Shown here: positions 23,108 to 32,846 of the stretch, piece by piece | Numbering within the stretch: the stretch's first letter is position 1 | Layout: each line of letters starts with the position of its first letter | Assembly (NCBI GenBank): GCA_018831195.1 | Contig: JAHJDP010000084.1 | Coordinates: 1-64,000 of the forward strand | Length of the DNA: 64,000 bases | Origin: Candidatus Eisenbacteria bacterium | GTDB lineage: Bacteria > Eisenbacteria > RBG-16-71-46 > CAIMUX01 > JAHJDP01 | Direction of reading: 5' to 3' | Made by a program: the position numbers and the translations under genes | Notes under the pieces: generated by a model | The model's database searches: none | The model's input: only the letters and a program-made list of their open reading frames with translations | What the model was told of the DNA's origin: nothing

Positions 23108-25219
23108 ATGCGGGGAACGGCTGCATTTGCCACGGTCTGTGTTGTTGCCTTTTGTTTTGTTGGCTGCGGTGAGCGAGAAAGATTAACCTCCGACGGCTCC
23201 GGGGATCCGACACTCCCCGAATGGGTCTATGGCGAAAGCCAGGTCTACGATGCGCCGGCCATGCCGGACGGCCGGATTGTGGATCCGCTGACCGGTCAAA
23301 CCTTCCGGTTCCCGGCGGGCGGAAGCGGTCTGCTCACCGTTTTACAATTAGAGTCGGGACCCCACACAGCGTCGGACGAAGGGGCTTTCGAGGTATCCTA
23401 TGAGGGATCGGGGTCTCTTGAGCTTCTCATCGATCATGATCCCGAGGATGTCGATTTTCTCGTGGGATACCTCCCCTTGGACTATGCCGTACAAGAGGGG
23501 GAGGAACTCGACACATCGGGCTGGCTGCCGCTCAGAAGCACGGCCGGTCAGGGTGACACTCTTGTCTTTGAACTGCCCGTGGGCGTAAAAAAGGCGGGTT
23601 CGATGTCACTTCCCTGGTCCGGCGTAAAAAAGTTTAAGCCGGTTCGCTACAAAAAAGGGACAGCGAACGAAGTTCTTTTTGCCCAAATCGAACAGAATGT
23701 TCGGGACGCGATGAACTCTCTGATCAATGCCCTGCCGGCCGCCCGTCGCGCCGCGGTTATGGCCGCTGTGAACGGCGCATTCGAACCCGTTCTGTATGTC
23801 CCCGCAAATCGCAGCGCCTACCTGTTCACATCAAAGCCGAAGTATGTGCCCTATTGGGATTCTTTCGGCCTCGTAGCGCAATGCGCTATTGTTATACCGG
23901 ATGACGCCACCACGAGCGTGGCGCACGAAGTCGGCCACTATCTCCATCATGTTCTTCTGGGAAACAGCGGCTATCTGATTTTCTTCCAACATGCCCGCCC
24001 CAGCGGACACCATGTGGGGATGCCTGGGGCGCTGAACGAGCTGATCGAAGAACCGGCCTACTTTTCTGAGTATTATTTAAAGGGCACCGTCAGCGGCGCA
24101 GGTCCGGAGAAAGGGACTTTTCTCACCAACGGCGGTGGTTCGATCTCGCCGATCAGCGTTGATTATCGAGATCTCGAGGGGATGACGGTGGCGATGCTCG
24201 CTTCCGTGATTCGCGATCGCGACGAGATCCGGGATTATGCCAATAGGGTGGTTAAAGTGCCGGTGGTGCAGGGTTCGCGCGAGCAGTTGTGGCAGGATTG
24301 CTATGAGATCATCGCCTCAGGGACATCCGGCGTTTTGGCGGCGCGTGACAAGATCGAGACCTTGCTTCAGAACTCCGGCCAAGCCGATAAACTTCCGGCC
24401 ATGCTGCAGGCGATCGGCTGGAATCATCATGTCGTCTGTCGATTCGTAGACGGGAATGGAAATCCATTGTCGGGCGTGACGGCTCGCGCCATCAGCAAAG
24501 TGGGTAGCATGGAATACCGTTTGCCCGCGCGATCACGTGAGAGTGATGGCACTGGGACGTACGGCTTGAGTGAGTTTTTCCCCGGCGCAAACACGCTGCG
24601 TATCTATTACGATGGCGATTCCACCGATGTCCCCAAGATAATTCCATGGACCACGCCAACCAATCAGCAGGTTGATTTTGGAGATATCAGTGTCGTGAGT
24701 GATGAGCTTCTTCGAAAGCTGCATCGCTGCCAGCACATCACCTTCCGTATCCAGGCGCGCCATCTATTCAGCGACGGTGAGCAGCGGGATCGCCATTTTG
24801 AGCACCACCTCTATCCATTGACCTGGAATGGTTCTAACTTCTCAGTACGGGATACGATCGATTCGTATGGATTCCACGGCGTCATGATCTCAGACGGCAA
24901 TGTTGAAATGAACGGTATGATTTTGAACGCCGAATATACTTATGACTGGACAAATGACCAATCCGGAAATACACATACCGAAAGCCATATAAGAGTTGTG
25001 GTGACCGGATTGCCCTATACAAGTGACTACCTAAACCTCGGGCACCAGCATGTACGTTATACAAAAGAGGCGGCTGAGGCCGTTCCCTACATCACCCTCA
25101 TGGAGGCGACCTATACCCAGAGCGTAGATGGAACGGTCACCCAATCGTGGTCCTATATCTCGACCAATTGGTCGCACCCCGATGCGACGTCAACCCTGGA
25201 TATGGAGTTCCATGAGTAG
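23108..25219 (+). CDS. Metallopeptidase lipoprotein, copy 2 (intact)
   Basis: ATG 23108 is preferred over ATG 23099, because GGAGG ends directly at 23098 and leaves room only for the later start. The product is 703 residues. Signal peptide with FVGC lipobox (Cys20) predicts a lipoprotein. The N-terminal domain spans about 30-170, then KKFKPVRYKKGT introduces the peptidase domain. Zinc motif HEVGH is at 273-277, and ALNELIEEPAYFSEYY (Glu311/314/315) supplies a plausible third ligand, a gluzincin-like arrangement. A regulatory-like beta module (VVCRFVDGNGNPLSGVTARA) and a C-terminal beta-rich domain follow. Fold and zinc binding are inferred from motifs; I do not recognise a named peptidase family. 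It probably cleaves or binds proteins at the membrane surface. Confidence 0.75.
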   Translation: MRGTAAFATVCVVAFCFVGCGERERLTSDGSGDPTLPEWVYGESQVYDAPAMPDGRIVDPLTGQTFRFPAGGSGLLTVLQLESGPHTASDEGAFEVSYEGSGSLELLIDHDPEDVDFLVGYLPLDYAVQEGEELDTSGWLPLRSTAGQGDTLVFELPVGVKKAGSMSLPWSGVKKFKPVRYKKGTANEVLFAQIEQNVRDAMNSLINALPAARRAAVMAAVNGAFEPVLYVPANRSAYLFTSKPKYVPYWDSFGLVAQCAIVIPDDATTSVAHEVGHYLHHVLLGNSGYLIFFQHARPSGHHVGMPGALNELIEEPAYFSEYYLKGTVSGAGPEKGTFLTNGGGSISPISVDYRDLEGMTVAMLASVIRDRDEIRDYANRVVKVPVVQGSREQLWQDCYEIIASGTSGVLAARDKIETLLQNSGQADKLPAMLQAIGWNHHVVCRFVDGNGNPLSGVTARAISKVGSMEYRLPARSRESDGTGTYGLSEFFPGANTLRIYYDGDSTDVPKIIPWTTPTNQQVDFGDISVVSDELLRKLHRCQHITFRIQARHLFSDGEQRDRHFEHHLYPLTWNGSNFSVRDTIDSYGFHGVMISDGNVEMNGMILNAEYTYDWTNDQSGNTHTESHIRVVVTGLPYTSDYLNLGHQHVRYTKEAAEAVPYITLMEATYTQSVDGTVTQSWSYISTNWSHPDATSTLDMEFHE

Positions 25220-25271
25220 GCGGGCGGGCATCAGCGCGTTTCAAGTGTCATCCGTCCAAGGAGGTATCATT

Positions 25272-27389
25272 TTGAGGCGTCTCGCGACGTTTATAATTGT
25301 CTGGGTCGCTCTCTGCGCGCTCTCGGGTTGTGGTGAGCGCGAAAGACTAACCTCTGATGGCTCAGGGGATCCGGCGCTTCCGGAATGGGTCTACGGCGAA
25401 AGCCAGGTGTATGATGCGCCGGCCGCGCCCGGCGGGCGGATTGTGGATCCGCTGACCGGCCGCACCTTCAGATTCCCGGCGGGCGGAAGCGGCCTCCTCA
25501 CGATTCTGCAATTGGAATCGGGCCCTCAGACCGAGTCGGACGAAGGAGCTTTTGAGATCATCTACGAAGGATCGGGGTCTCTTGAAATCCTCATCGACCA
25601 TGATCCCGAGGATGTCGATTTTCTCGTCGGATACCTCCCCTTGGACTACGCCGTACAAGAGGGGGAGGAACTCGATACGTCGGGCTGGCTGCCGCTGAAA
25701 AGCACGGCGGGCCAGGGCGATACTCTTGTCTTTGAACTCCCCGTGGGCGCAAAAAAAGCGGGCGCAATGTCGCTGCCCTGGTCCGGGGTAAAAAAGTTTA
25801 AGCCGGTGCGATACAAAAAAGGCACCGCAAACGAAGTCCTTTTTGCCCAAATCGAGCAAAATGTCCGGGAGGCCATGAACACCTTGATCAACGCCGTGCC
25901 GGCCTCGCGGCGCGCGCAGGTTCAGCAGGATGTTAACGGCCCCCTCTCACCGGTCCTCTATGTGCCCCAAAACCGGAGCGCGTACGTGTTCAAATCAACG
26001 CCGAAATATGTTCCCTACTGGGATTCCTTCGGCCTTGTATCGCAATGCGCCATTGTTATACCCGATGACGCGACCGGCAGCGTGGCCCATGAAGTGGGCC
26101 ACTACCTTCATCATGTGCTCCTGGGGAACAGCGGCTATCTCGGCTTCTTCCGGAATGTGCGCCCCAACGAACATCATGTGGGGATGGCGGGGGCGTTGAA
26201 CCAGCTCATCGAGGAGCCGGCCTACCTTGCTGAGTACTATCTCAAGGGGATCGTCGGCGGCCTGGGGCCGGAGAAGGGAACCTTTCTCACCAACGGCGGC
26301 GGGGGGTCGATCTCGCCGATCAGCGTTGATTATCGAGATCTCGAGGGGATGACGATGGTGCTTTTCGCGGCGATCCTTCGCGAGGATACCGAGATTCGCA
26401 ACTATGCCAATGAACTTGTGACCGTGCCGGTGGTGCAGGGTTCGCGCGAGCAGCTGTGGCAGGATTGCTATGAGATCGTCGCCTTAGGGACATCCGGCGT
26501 TTTAGCGGCGCGTGACAAGATCGAGACCTTGCTTCAGAACTCCGGCCAAGCCGATAAAATTCCGGCTATGCTGCAGGCGATCGGCTGGAATCATCATATC
26601 GTTTGCCGTTTCGTCGACGGCAACGGCGACCCCCTCGAGGGCGTGACGGCTCGCGCCATCAGCAAAGTCGGGGCGACGGAATACCGCCTTCCCACGCGGA
26701 CGCGGGAGAGTGATGGCACTGGGACGTACGGCTTGAGTGAGTTTTTCCCCGGCGCGAACACGCTGCGTATCTATTACGATGGCGACTCCACCGATGTCCC
26801 CAAGACAATTCCCTGGACCACGCCGACGAATCAGCAAGTCGATTTCGGTGATGTCTCCGTCGCCAATGACGAGCTTCTCCGGAAACTGCATCGATGTGAT
26901 CACCTTGCCTTCAACATGCGGGCGCCGCATGTTTGGAACGACGGTGAAAGCCGGGACCGGCATTTCGAGCACAATCTTTGGCCGATCGTGTGGGATGGTT
27001 ATACATTCTCGGTTCGGGATTCACTGCATGGCACCAATAATCACTGGTGGTTGACCGTCGATGGCGATGTCGGGACGGATGGGCGGGTCCTGACCGTGGA
27101 ATATACATATTATTACAAGGTGGATTTCAACGGCGGGATTCACGATGAAAGCACTATGCACGTGCGGATCAGCGCTCTGCCCTATACTCAGGATTACATT
27201 CACATGGGATTCCAGCATGTGCAATACTTGACATCCGGCGGTGAGGCGGCTCCCTATGTCACGGCGATCGACGCCGAATATGTAAGAACCAACGCGGAGG
27301 GAGATGTTGTCGATCAGTTTGAGTATATCTCGACCGATTGGACACAAGCCGGCGCAATCGCTGATCTCGATCTGACATTCGGTGAGTAA
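25272..27389 (+). CDS. Metallopeptidase lipoprotein, copy 3 (intact, TTG start)
   Basis: A TTG at 25272 is chosen: AAGGAGG lies 7 bases upstream and the codons that follow give a proper lipoprotein signal (ATFIIVWVALCALSGC). The longer frame upstream overlaps copy 2 and is not signal-like. The 705-residue protein repeats the domain order of copy 2, with SVAHEVGHYLHHVLLGNSGY, ALNQLIEEPAYLAEYYLKG and VVCRFV-like IVCRFVDGNGDPLEGVTARA. In this copy Gln replaces Glu in NQLIEE, so Glu of IEE is the better zinc-ligand candidate for the family. The C-terminal domain is the most diverged part, which may set specificity. Confidence 0.75.
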   Translation: MRRLATFIIVWVALCALSGCGERERLTSDGSGDPALPEWVYGESQVYDAPAAPGGRIVDPLTGRTFRFPAGGSGLLTILQLESGPQTESDEGAFEIIYEGSGSLEILIDHDPEDVDFLVGYLPLDYAVQEGEELDTSGWLPLKSTAGQGDTLVFELPVGAKKAGAMSLPWSGVKKFKPVRYKKGTANEVLFAQIEQNVREAMNTLINAVPASRRAQVQQDVNGPLSPVLYVPQNRSAYVFKSTPKYVPYWDSFGLVSQCAIVIPDDATGSVAHEVGHYLHHVLLGNSGYLGFFRNVRPNEHHVGMAGALNQLIEEPAYLAEYYLKGIVGGLGPEKGTFLTNGGGGSISPISVDYRDLEGMTMVLFAAILREDTEIRNYANELVTVPVVQGSREQLWQDCYEIVALGTSGVLAARDKIETLLQNSGQADKIPAMLQAIGWNHHIVCRFVDGNGDPLEGVTARAISKVGATEYRLPTRTRESDGTGTYGLSEFFPGANTLRIYYDGDSTDVPKTIPWTTPTNQQVDFGDVSVANDELLRKLHRCDHLAFNMRAPHVWNDGESRDRHFEHNLWPIVWDGYTFSVRDSLHGTNNHWWLTVDGDVGTDGRVLTVEYTYYYKVDFNGGIHDESTMHVRISALPYTQDYIHMGFQHVQYLTSGGEAAPYVTAIDAEYVRTNAEGDVVDQFEYISTDWTQAGAIADLDLTFGE

Positions 27390-27413
27390 GAGAGGTTATG
27401 GTACAGGCTTCAG

Positions 27414-28061
27414 ATGAATTCGGTCCGCAAAATCCTGGCGCTCAATGCGCCCCTGACGTGGCTCTTCTACGGCGACAGCATTACGCATGGCGCCTATCAC
27501 ACCTTTGGGCTTCGCGACTACCCGGAGCTTTTCGATGAACGGGTCCGGGGCGAAATGGGCCGGGTGTCGGATACCGTCATCAATACGGCCATCAGCGGGG
27601 ATACGACACGGGAGCTTCTCAACGGCTTCGCGCGCCGGGTCGCCCGGTTTCAACCTGATCTGATCTTCCTCATGATCGGGATGAATGACTGCTCTGAAGA
27701 ATCCGGCATCGATCTAGCGGAATTCACGGGGAACCTCCGCCGGCTCGCCGACTTGGCCGCCGGCCTCCCGGCCCGGCTATGCCTGCAAACCACCTGCCCG
27801 ATCCTCAAGGGGACCGCGCCCGACCGCGAACCCCGCTTTAACGATTTTATGGAGGCGGTGAGGGAGGTCGCCCGCGAGCGGCTGTTGCCCCTCATCGATC
27901 ACACGGCATACTGGCAGATGCATCCCGAGCAGCACGGCCGGTGGATGAGCGATTCCTTCCACCCCAACGGCCACGGCCACCGGGTCTTCGCCGGGCTGAT
28001 CTTCCGGGAATTGGGGATCCAAAGCGATTCCGAGCCCTCCGGACGGTTTTTCATCCCCTAA
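27414..28061 (+). CDS. SGNH/GDSL-type hydrolase
   Basis: The 215-residue protein carries the four SGNH blocks: FYGDSITHG with Ser22, ISGDTT with Gly62, MIGMND with Asn91, and DSFHPNGHG with Asp180 and His183. It has no signal peptide, so it is likely cytoplasmic. Family members remove acyl groups from sugars, lipids or xylan; next to an alpha-mannosidase, a carbohydrate deacetylase role is reasonable but inferred. It starts 24 bases after the metallopeptidase gene; no strong ribosome binding site is seen and no other in-frame start exists nearby. Confidence 0.85.
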   Translation: MNSVRKILALNAPLTWLFYGDSITHGAYHTFGLRDYPELFDERVRGEMGRVSDTVINTAISGDTTRELLNGFARRVARFQPDLIFLMIGMNDCSEESGIDLAEFTGNLRRLADLAAGLPARLCLQTTCPILKGTAPDREPRFNDFMEAVREVARERLLPLIDHTAYWQMHPEQHGRWMSDSFHPNGHGHRVFAGLIFRELGIQSDSEPSGRFFIP

Positions 28062-28175
28062 TTTTAACCCGAAAGAAATTCCCAAAGGAAATTCCATCCC
28101 AACAACGCGCGCGATCTGATATCTTTCCCGGGAAGCGTCTGATTCCGGCTGCATGGCTGAGAAAGGCAAAACCGC

Positions 28176-30737
28176 ATGCCCCATAACACCCTCCATATGG
28201 TTTGCAACTCCCACATCGATCCGGTTTGGCTCTGGGATTGGGAGGAGGGGGCGGCCGTCACGCTCGCGACCTTCCGCACCGCCGCCGATCTCTGCGAAGA
28301 ATTCGGCAACCTCATCTTCTGCCACAATGAAGCCATATTGTATAAGTATGTGGAGGAATACGAGCCGGCGCTCTTCAAGCGGATCCGCCGCCTCGTTCGA
28401 GCCAAGCAGTGGCATATCATGGGCGGATGGTATCTCCAGCCCGATTGTAATATGCCTTCCGGCGAGTCATTCGTCCGCCAGATCCTGCTCGGCAAGCGCT
28501 ACTTCCGCGAAAAGTTCGGTGTCGATGTCACCACGGCGATGAATTTCGATCCCTTCGGCCACTCCCGCGGGCTTGTACAGATCCTGGCGAAGAGCGGCTA
28601 CGATTCCTATATCTATTGCCGGCCCGGCTGGTCCGACGGGGCGGCGCCGGCCCCGATCTTTGATTGGGTCGGGTTTGACGGATCGGAGATCCGCGCCGTT
28701 CTGGCGACGGCGCATTACAACTCGCCGCCCGGCGGTGCGGCGGCAAGGACCGCGCAATGGATTCAGACGCAATCGTATCAAGCTCATCATCTTCAAGATG
28801 TGCCGCCGGCGAGTCCGTCGGGCGGGGCGCTGCAGCGGGTCAGCCTGCTGCTCTGGGGTGTCGGCAACCATGGCGGCGGGCCTTCGCGCCGCGATTTGGG
28901 GGATCTCGCGATGTTGATCCGCAGATCAACAGCGACAAAGGTTGACCATTCGACACCGGAGGCGTTCTTTAAAGATCATCGCAGGGCCTATCCATCGGTC
29001 CCGAGACATGACGGGGATCTCAATCCTTGGGCCGTCGGCTGTTATACATCGATGATCCGGGTGAAGCAGAAGCATCGGGAGCTGGAGAACACGCTCTACA
29101 TGACCGAGAAGATGGCGGCGGCCGCCTCTCTGCAGAAACTCACGGAGTATCCACGAAGTGCGCTTCGGGAGGCCGGGTGCGATCTGGCCGTGAGCGAGTT
29201 TCATGACGCCCTTCCCGGCACATCGATTCAATCGGTAGAAGACGCAACGCTCCGGATTCTCGATCATGGCTTGGAAATCCTTTCCCGTGTGAAAGCCCGC
29301 GCCTTCTTCGCTTTGGCCGCAGGGCAGCGCAGAGCGCGGGAAGGGGAGTATCCGATCCTCATCTACAATCATCATCCCTATCGGACCGAGTGTGTCGTTG
29401 AGTGCGAACTGCAACCGAATTGGCCGCATGGCACCGATCGCTTTTTGCAACCGGCGCTCTTCCGAAAGGGCCGGGAAATACCGGTTCAAGCCGAGAAGGA
29501 ACGCGCGAATATCAATGAAGATCATCGCAAGCGGATTGTCTTTCGAGCGGTCCTTGAGCCGTCTCAAATGAACCGCTTCGATGTGCGCTTGAATCTCATC
29601 CGCAGGAAACCGGCGGCGGCATTGAAGGCGCGCCAGGGGAAGATTCGATTTAGGTCAGATGATATGGAAGTCGTGATCAATACACGAACCGGTTTCATCG
29701 ATCGCTATCGCGTCAAGGGGGTCGATCTGGTCAAACCAAACGCGGGCCGTTTTCTTGTCATGAAAGACAACGCCGATCCCTGGGGGATGACGACCAGGTC
29801 TTTTCGGAAGAAGGCGGGGAGTTTCAAGCTGCTGTCAAAAGCGGCCGGAACGCGATTCTCCGGGATCGCCGGTCCAGCACTCCCCTCGGTTCGGGTTATC
29901 GAAGACGGCCCTGTGCGCAGTGTCGTTGAAGCGATCTATGGTTACCGCGATTCCACCATTTGCCAGCAATACAAATTGCCGAAACAGGGCACGGAGATTG
30001 AGCTGGAAACCCGCGTCTATTGGAATGAGAAGGATCGAATGTTAAAGCTGTCGATCCCCACGACGCTTCGGGATGCCGTCTACCAGGGGCAGACCGCTTA
30101 TGGAACCGCCGATCTCCCGGCGAACGGCGATGAGGCGGTGGCTCAGAAGTGGACGGCGGTCGTCTCCCGCGCTGATAATTTCTGCCTGACCTGTATCAAT
30201 GACTCGACATACGGGTCGGATATGGCCCGGGGCGAGTTGCGGCTTTCCCTGCTGCGCTCTCCGGCCCATGCGGCTCATCCGACCGGAGGCCGGCGCCCGA
30301 TCACGAAGCCCGATCGGCATACGACCCGGATGGACCAGGGTGAACGGCATTTCCGATTTTGGCTGAACGGCGGAAAGGTGGCCGGCCGGTTGAAACGGAT
30401 CGATCGCGAAGCGCTGGTCTTGAATGAACGCCCGATGGCCTTGAATTTCTTCCCCGCCGGGGGCGGAAAGCAGCCGAAGGCGGGTGTCGTATTGAGCGAT
30501 CAGGTGGTTCAACTCGGTGTCTTTAAATATGCCGAATCAAACGACGATCTCATCATCCGTCTCTTTGAACCGACGGGAAGATCCAGGTCGACCACGGTGT
30601 CAATTCCCGCAACGGGGGCAAAGAGGGTGGTGGAGCTTTCAGCTTTTGAGATCAAGACACTACGATTCAATCGCCGGACCCGGCGTTTTGTGGAAGTGAA
30701 CCTGCTCGAAGAACCGGTGGGGGGAGCGTCGCAATGA
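28176..30737 (+). CDS. Glycoside hydrolase family 38, alpha-mannosidase-like
   Basis: The 853-residue protein starts MPHNTLHMVCNSHIDPVWLW; the HxD pair (His13, Asp15) binds zinc in GH38. MNFDPFGHS contains Asp125, the expected nucleophile. GYDSYIYCRPGW and the middle helical domain follow, and the C-terminal half is the beta-sandwich typical of the family. No signal peptide is present, so it should act in the cytoplasm on imported mannosides. The start of the next gene overlaps by 4 bases (ATGA). Linkage specificity cannot be told from sequence by eye; some bacterial GH38 act on alpha-1,2/1,3/1,6-mannosides or on 2-O-glycerate derivatives. Confidence 0.9.
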   Translation: MPHNTLHMVCNSHIDPVWLWDWEEGAAVTLATFRTAADLCEEFGNLIFCHNEAILYKYVEEYEPALFKRIRRLVRAKQWHIMGGWYLQPDCNMPSGESFVRQILLGKRYFREKFGVDVTTAMNFDPFGHSRGLVQILAKSGYDSYIYCRPGWSDGAAPAPIFDWVGFDGSEIRAVLATAHYNSPPGGAAARTAQWIQTQSYQAHHLQDVPPASPSGGALQRVSLLLWGVGNHGGGPSRRDLGDLAMLIRRSTATKVDHSTPEAFFKDHRRAYPSVPRHDGDLNPWAVGCYTSMIRVKQKHRELENTLYMTEKMAAAASLQKLTEYPRSALREAGCDLAVSEFHDALPGTSIQSVEDATLRILDHGLEILSRVKARAFFALAAGQRRAREGEYPILIYNHHPYRTECVVECELQPNWPHGTDRFLQPALFRKGREIPVQAEKERANINEDHRKRIVFRAVLEPSQMNRFDVRLNLIRRKPAAALKARQGKIRFRSDDMEVVINTRTGFIDRYRVKGVDLVKPNAGRFLVMKDNADPWGMTTRSFRKKAGSFKLLSKAAGTRFSGIAGPALPSVRVIEDGPVRSVVEAIYGYRDSTICQQYKLPKQGTEIELETRVYWNEKDRMLKLSIPTTLRDAVYQGQTAYGTADLPANGDEAVAQKWTAVVSRADNFCLTCINDSTYGSDMARGELRLSLLRSPAHAAHPTGGRRPITKPDRHTTRMDQGERHFRFWLNGGKVAGRLKRIDREALVLNERPMALNFFPAGGGKQPKAGVVLSDQVVQLGVFKYAESNDDLIIRLFEPTGRSRSTTVSIPATGAKRVVELSAFEIKTLRFNRRTRRFVEVNLLEEPVGGASQ

Positions 30738-31921
30738 ATATCGTCCTCGTCGGGATCGGCGGTTACGGCGAAGTTTATCTTGAGGCCTTGCTGGACCCGG
30801 CCAACGCCGAGCCCGGACTCCCCGCCGGCCATATCGTCGGCGCTGTTGATCCCAACCCCGGCGCCTGCCGGCGGGTGCGCGATCTGAAAGAACGGGGTGT
30901 TCCATTTTATACTTCCCTGGAAGAGTTCTATGGCGTGGGGCGTGCTGACCTGGCCGTGATTTCCTCTCCGATTCAGTTCCACCGGGAGCAGACCTGCCTG
31001 GCCCTTGAAAAGGGCAGCTATGTGCTCTGCGAGAAACCCGCCGCGGCCACGGTTGATGATGTGGATGCGATGATCGCGTGCGAGCGGCGTTCCGGCCGCT
31101 GGGTGGCGATCGGCTATCAATGGTCGTTCAGCGCTTCAATCCAGGAACTAAAGCGGGATATTCAGGCGGGTCACTTCGGGACACCGCGGAGAATGAAATC
31201 GCTGACCCTCTGGCCGAGAGATGCGTCGTATTACAAACGCAACAACTGGGCCGGACGTTTGCGGGATGATAGGGGCCGTTGGGTCATGGACAGCCCGCTC
31301 AACAACGCGATGGCGCATGACATGCACAATATGCTTTATCTTCTGGGCGATGAGATGGCCCGATCCGCGATGCCCGCCGCCGTCACGGCGGAACTCTACC
31401 GCGCAAATGAGATCGAGAGTTTTGATACGGCGGCGCTGCGGGTCGAGACGGAGAGTGGAGCAGAGTTGCGCTTCTATGCATCACACGCCGTCGCTGAGAT
31501 TCAGGATCCGATTTTCTTATGTGAGTTCAGCGATGCTGAGATTGAGTTTGCCGGTGGGATGTCACCCATCAGAGTGCAATTTCGGGACGGCAGGCTGAAA
31601 GAGTACCCCTCTCCCAATACGGATCCCCAGTGGAAGAAGTTATGGACCTGTTTAAAGGGCAACGTTGACCCGTCATTGATTCCCTGTGGATTGAAGGCGG
31701 CACGATCGCAGACCCTCTGTGTCGGCGCCGCGGCCGAATCGATGCCTGTGATCGCCGCGTTTCCTGATCATCTCATCCGCCGGTCCGGTCCTCCGGAGAA
31801 GGAGTCGACATGGGTCGACGGTTTGGCGGAAATCTTGCGGAACGCCTACCAGGCGGGGCTGTTGCCCGGCGAGATGGATGTGGTCTGGGCGCGGACCGGG
31901 CGGAGAGTGCTGACACCTTGA
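30734..31921 (+). CDS. Gfo/Idh/MocA-family oxidoreductase
   Basis: The 395-residue protein has the NAD(P)-binding start MNIVLVGIGGYGEVYL, AVDPNP after strand 2, and the active-site motif CEKPAAAT with Lys101. The C-terminal domain has the usual open sheet (LRFYASHAV). It overlaps the GH38 gene by 4 bases, so the two are translationally coupled and likely act on the same sugar or glycoside, with the dehydrogenase oxidising or reducing a sugar carbon. The substrate is unknown. Confidence 0.88.
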   Translation: MNIVLVGIGGYGEVYLEALLDPANAEPGLPAGHIVGAVDPNPGACRRVRDLKERGVPFYTSLEEFYGVGRADLAVISSPIQFHREQTCLALEKGSYVLCEKPAAATVDDVDAMIACERRSGRWVAIGYQWSFSASIQELKRDIQAGHFGTPRRMKSLTLWPRDASYYKRNNWAGRLRDDRGRWVMDSPLNNAMAHDMHNMLYLLGDEMARSAMPAAVTAELYRANEIESFDTAALRVETESGAELRFYASHAVAEIQDPIFLCEFSDAEIEFAGGMSPIRVQFRDGRLKEYPSPNTDPQWKKLWTCLKGNVDPSLIPCGLKAARSQTLCVGAAAESMPVIAAFPDHLIRRSGPPEKESTWVDGLAEILRNAYQAGLLPGEMDVVWARTGRRVLTP

Positions 31922-32037
31922 AAATTAGAGTTGGATTGAATACAATTATAGCACGGTTGTGATTGTTCATGAGTGAGAAATGGATTTCGTCAATACAGTA
32001 TTTCGAAACCAAGATAAAGAGATTGGGGGATACACTT

Positions 32038-32781
32038 ATGATTCGCATTGGCCCCAAACCATCAGGTTTTATCGTCATGGTTGTCGTTCTATCGGCCGGG
32101 TTCCCATCATCATTGTTCGGTCAGAATTATCATCCCCTGGAGACAGGAACAGAGTGGTACTACGAAAATATTGAATATGGCCCCATGTCTATTTCGATGA
32201 CAGGCGACAAATTGGTGCTCGGTGTTTGGACAAAAGTCAGACATCAGGAAGAAGCGCTGCAAACATACGAGAATTTCTGGACTTGCGATGATGACGGAAA
32301 CCTCTTTCTGCATGGAGCCCATAATCTGGACGATGGATGGCAGGCCGTCTATGTTCCTCCGGTCAAAATGATAAACGCACCCCTCTATTTGAATAGTACT
32401 TGGATCACTGAAGATATTATGGTGTATGATTTCGATGGAAATCCAATTTGGGGCCCATTCAATTACGGATTAAAAGTTTATTGGGAAGGTGAAGTTAATG
32501 TCCCGGCCGGTGACTTTTATGCTTATGGTGTTGGAATTAATCCCTCGATCAAATCCGCGCATTTTAAATCGATAGATTCGCATGACATGTTTGGACGGAG
32601 AGGTGAGGAGACAGAAGATCCCCCACCCGGCTATCCTGAGGATTGGTACGCTGCAGATATTGGAATGGTACGGCACATAGACGCAGCGCCCTGGTATTGG
32701 AATTTGGTGTGGTGGAAGGGCCCTCAACCCACATCATCAAAAGAAGATAGTTGGGGACGGCTGAAATTCGGATTGAAGTGA
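32038..32781 (+). CDS. Exported protein of unknown function
   Basis: ATG 32038 is chosen because GGGGGAT lies upstream and MIRIGPKPSGFIVMVVVLSA begins a signal peptide ending near SLFGQ. The earlier in-frame ATG at 31963 has no such signal. The mature 220 residues are beta-rich, with HPLETGTEWYYENIEY, DLDDGW-like aromatic turns and VYWEGEVNVPAGDFYAYGVG. The pattern (YxPLxxGxxWxY near the start, VPAGxFxA in the middle) is common among small secreted proteins of uncultured bacteria. The stretch 31930-32800 is clearly more AT-rich than its neighbours, which may mean separate acquisition. No function is proposed. Confidence 0.6.
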   Translation: MIRIGPKPSGFIVMVVVLSAGFPSSLFGQNYHPLETGTEWYYENIEYGPMSISMTGDKLVLGVWTKVRHQEEALQTYENFWTCDDDGNLFLHGAHNLDDGWQAVYVPPVKMINAPLYLNSTWITEDIMVYDFDGNPIWGPFNYGLKVYWEGEVNVPAGDFYAYGVGINPSIKSAHFKSIDSHDMFGRRGEETEDPPPGYPEDWYAADIGMVRHIDAAPWYWNLVWWKGPQPTSSKEDSWGRLKFGLK

Positions 32782-32846
32782 TGATTCTGCCGCTCAATTA
32801 ATAACCCATACTTTGCCCTCGGACCCCGGCGGCCCTCATCGCCTCC

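Larger units (their letters stand above)
20978..27389 (+). repeat. Tandem triplication of a metallopeptidase lipoprotein gene
   Basis: Three head-to-tail copies of about 2.1 kb (20978-23092, 23108-25219, 25272-27389) share long near-identical stretches at DNA level, especially the segment encoding DHDPEDVDFLVGYLPLDYAV and the HExxH region. The signal peptides and last 150 residues differ most. The gaps between copies are short (15 and 52 bases). Confidence 0.9.
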
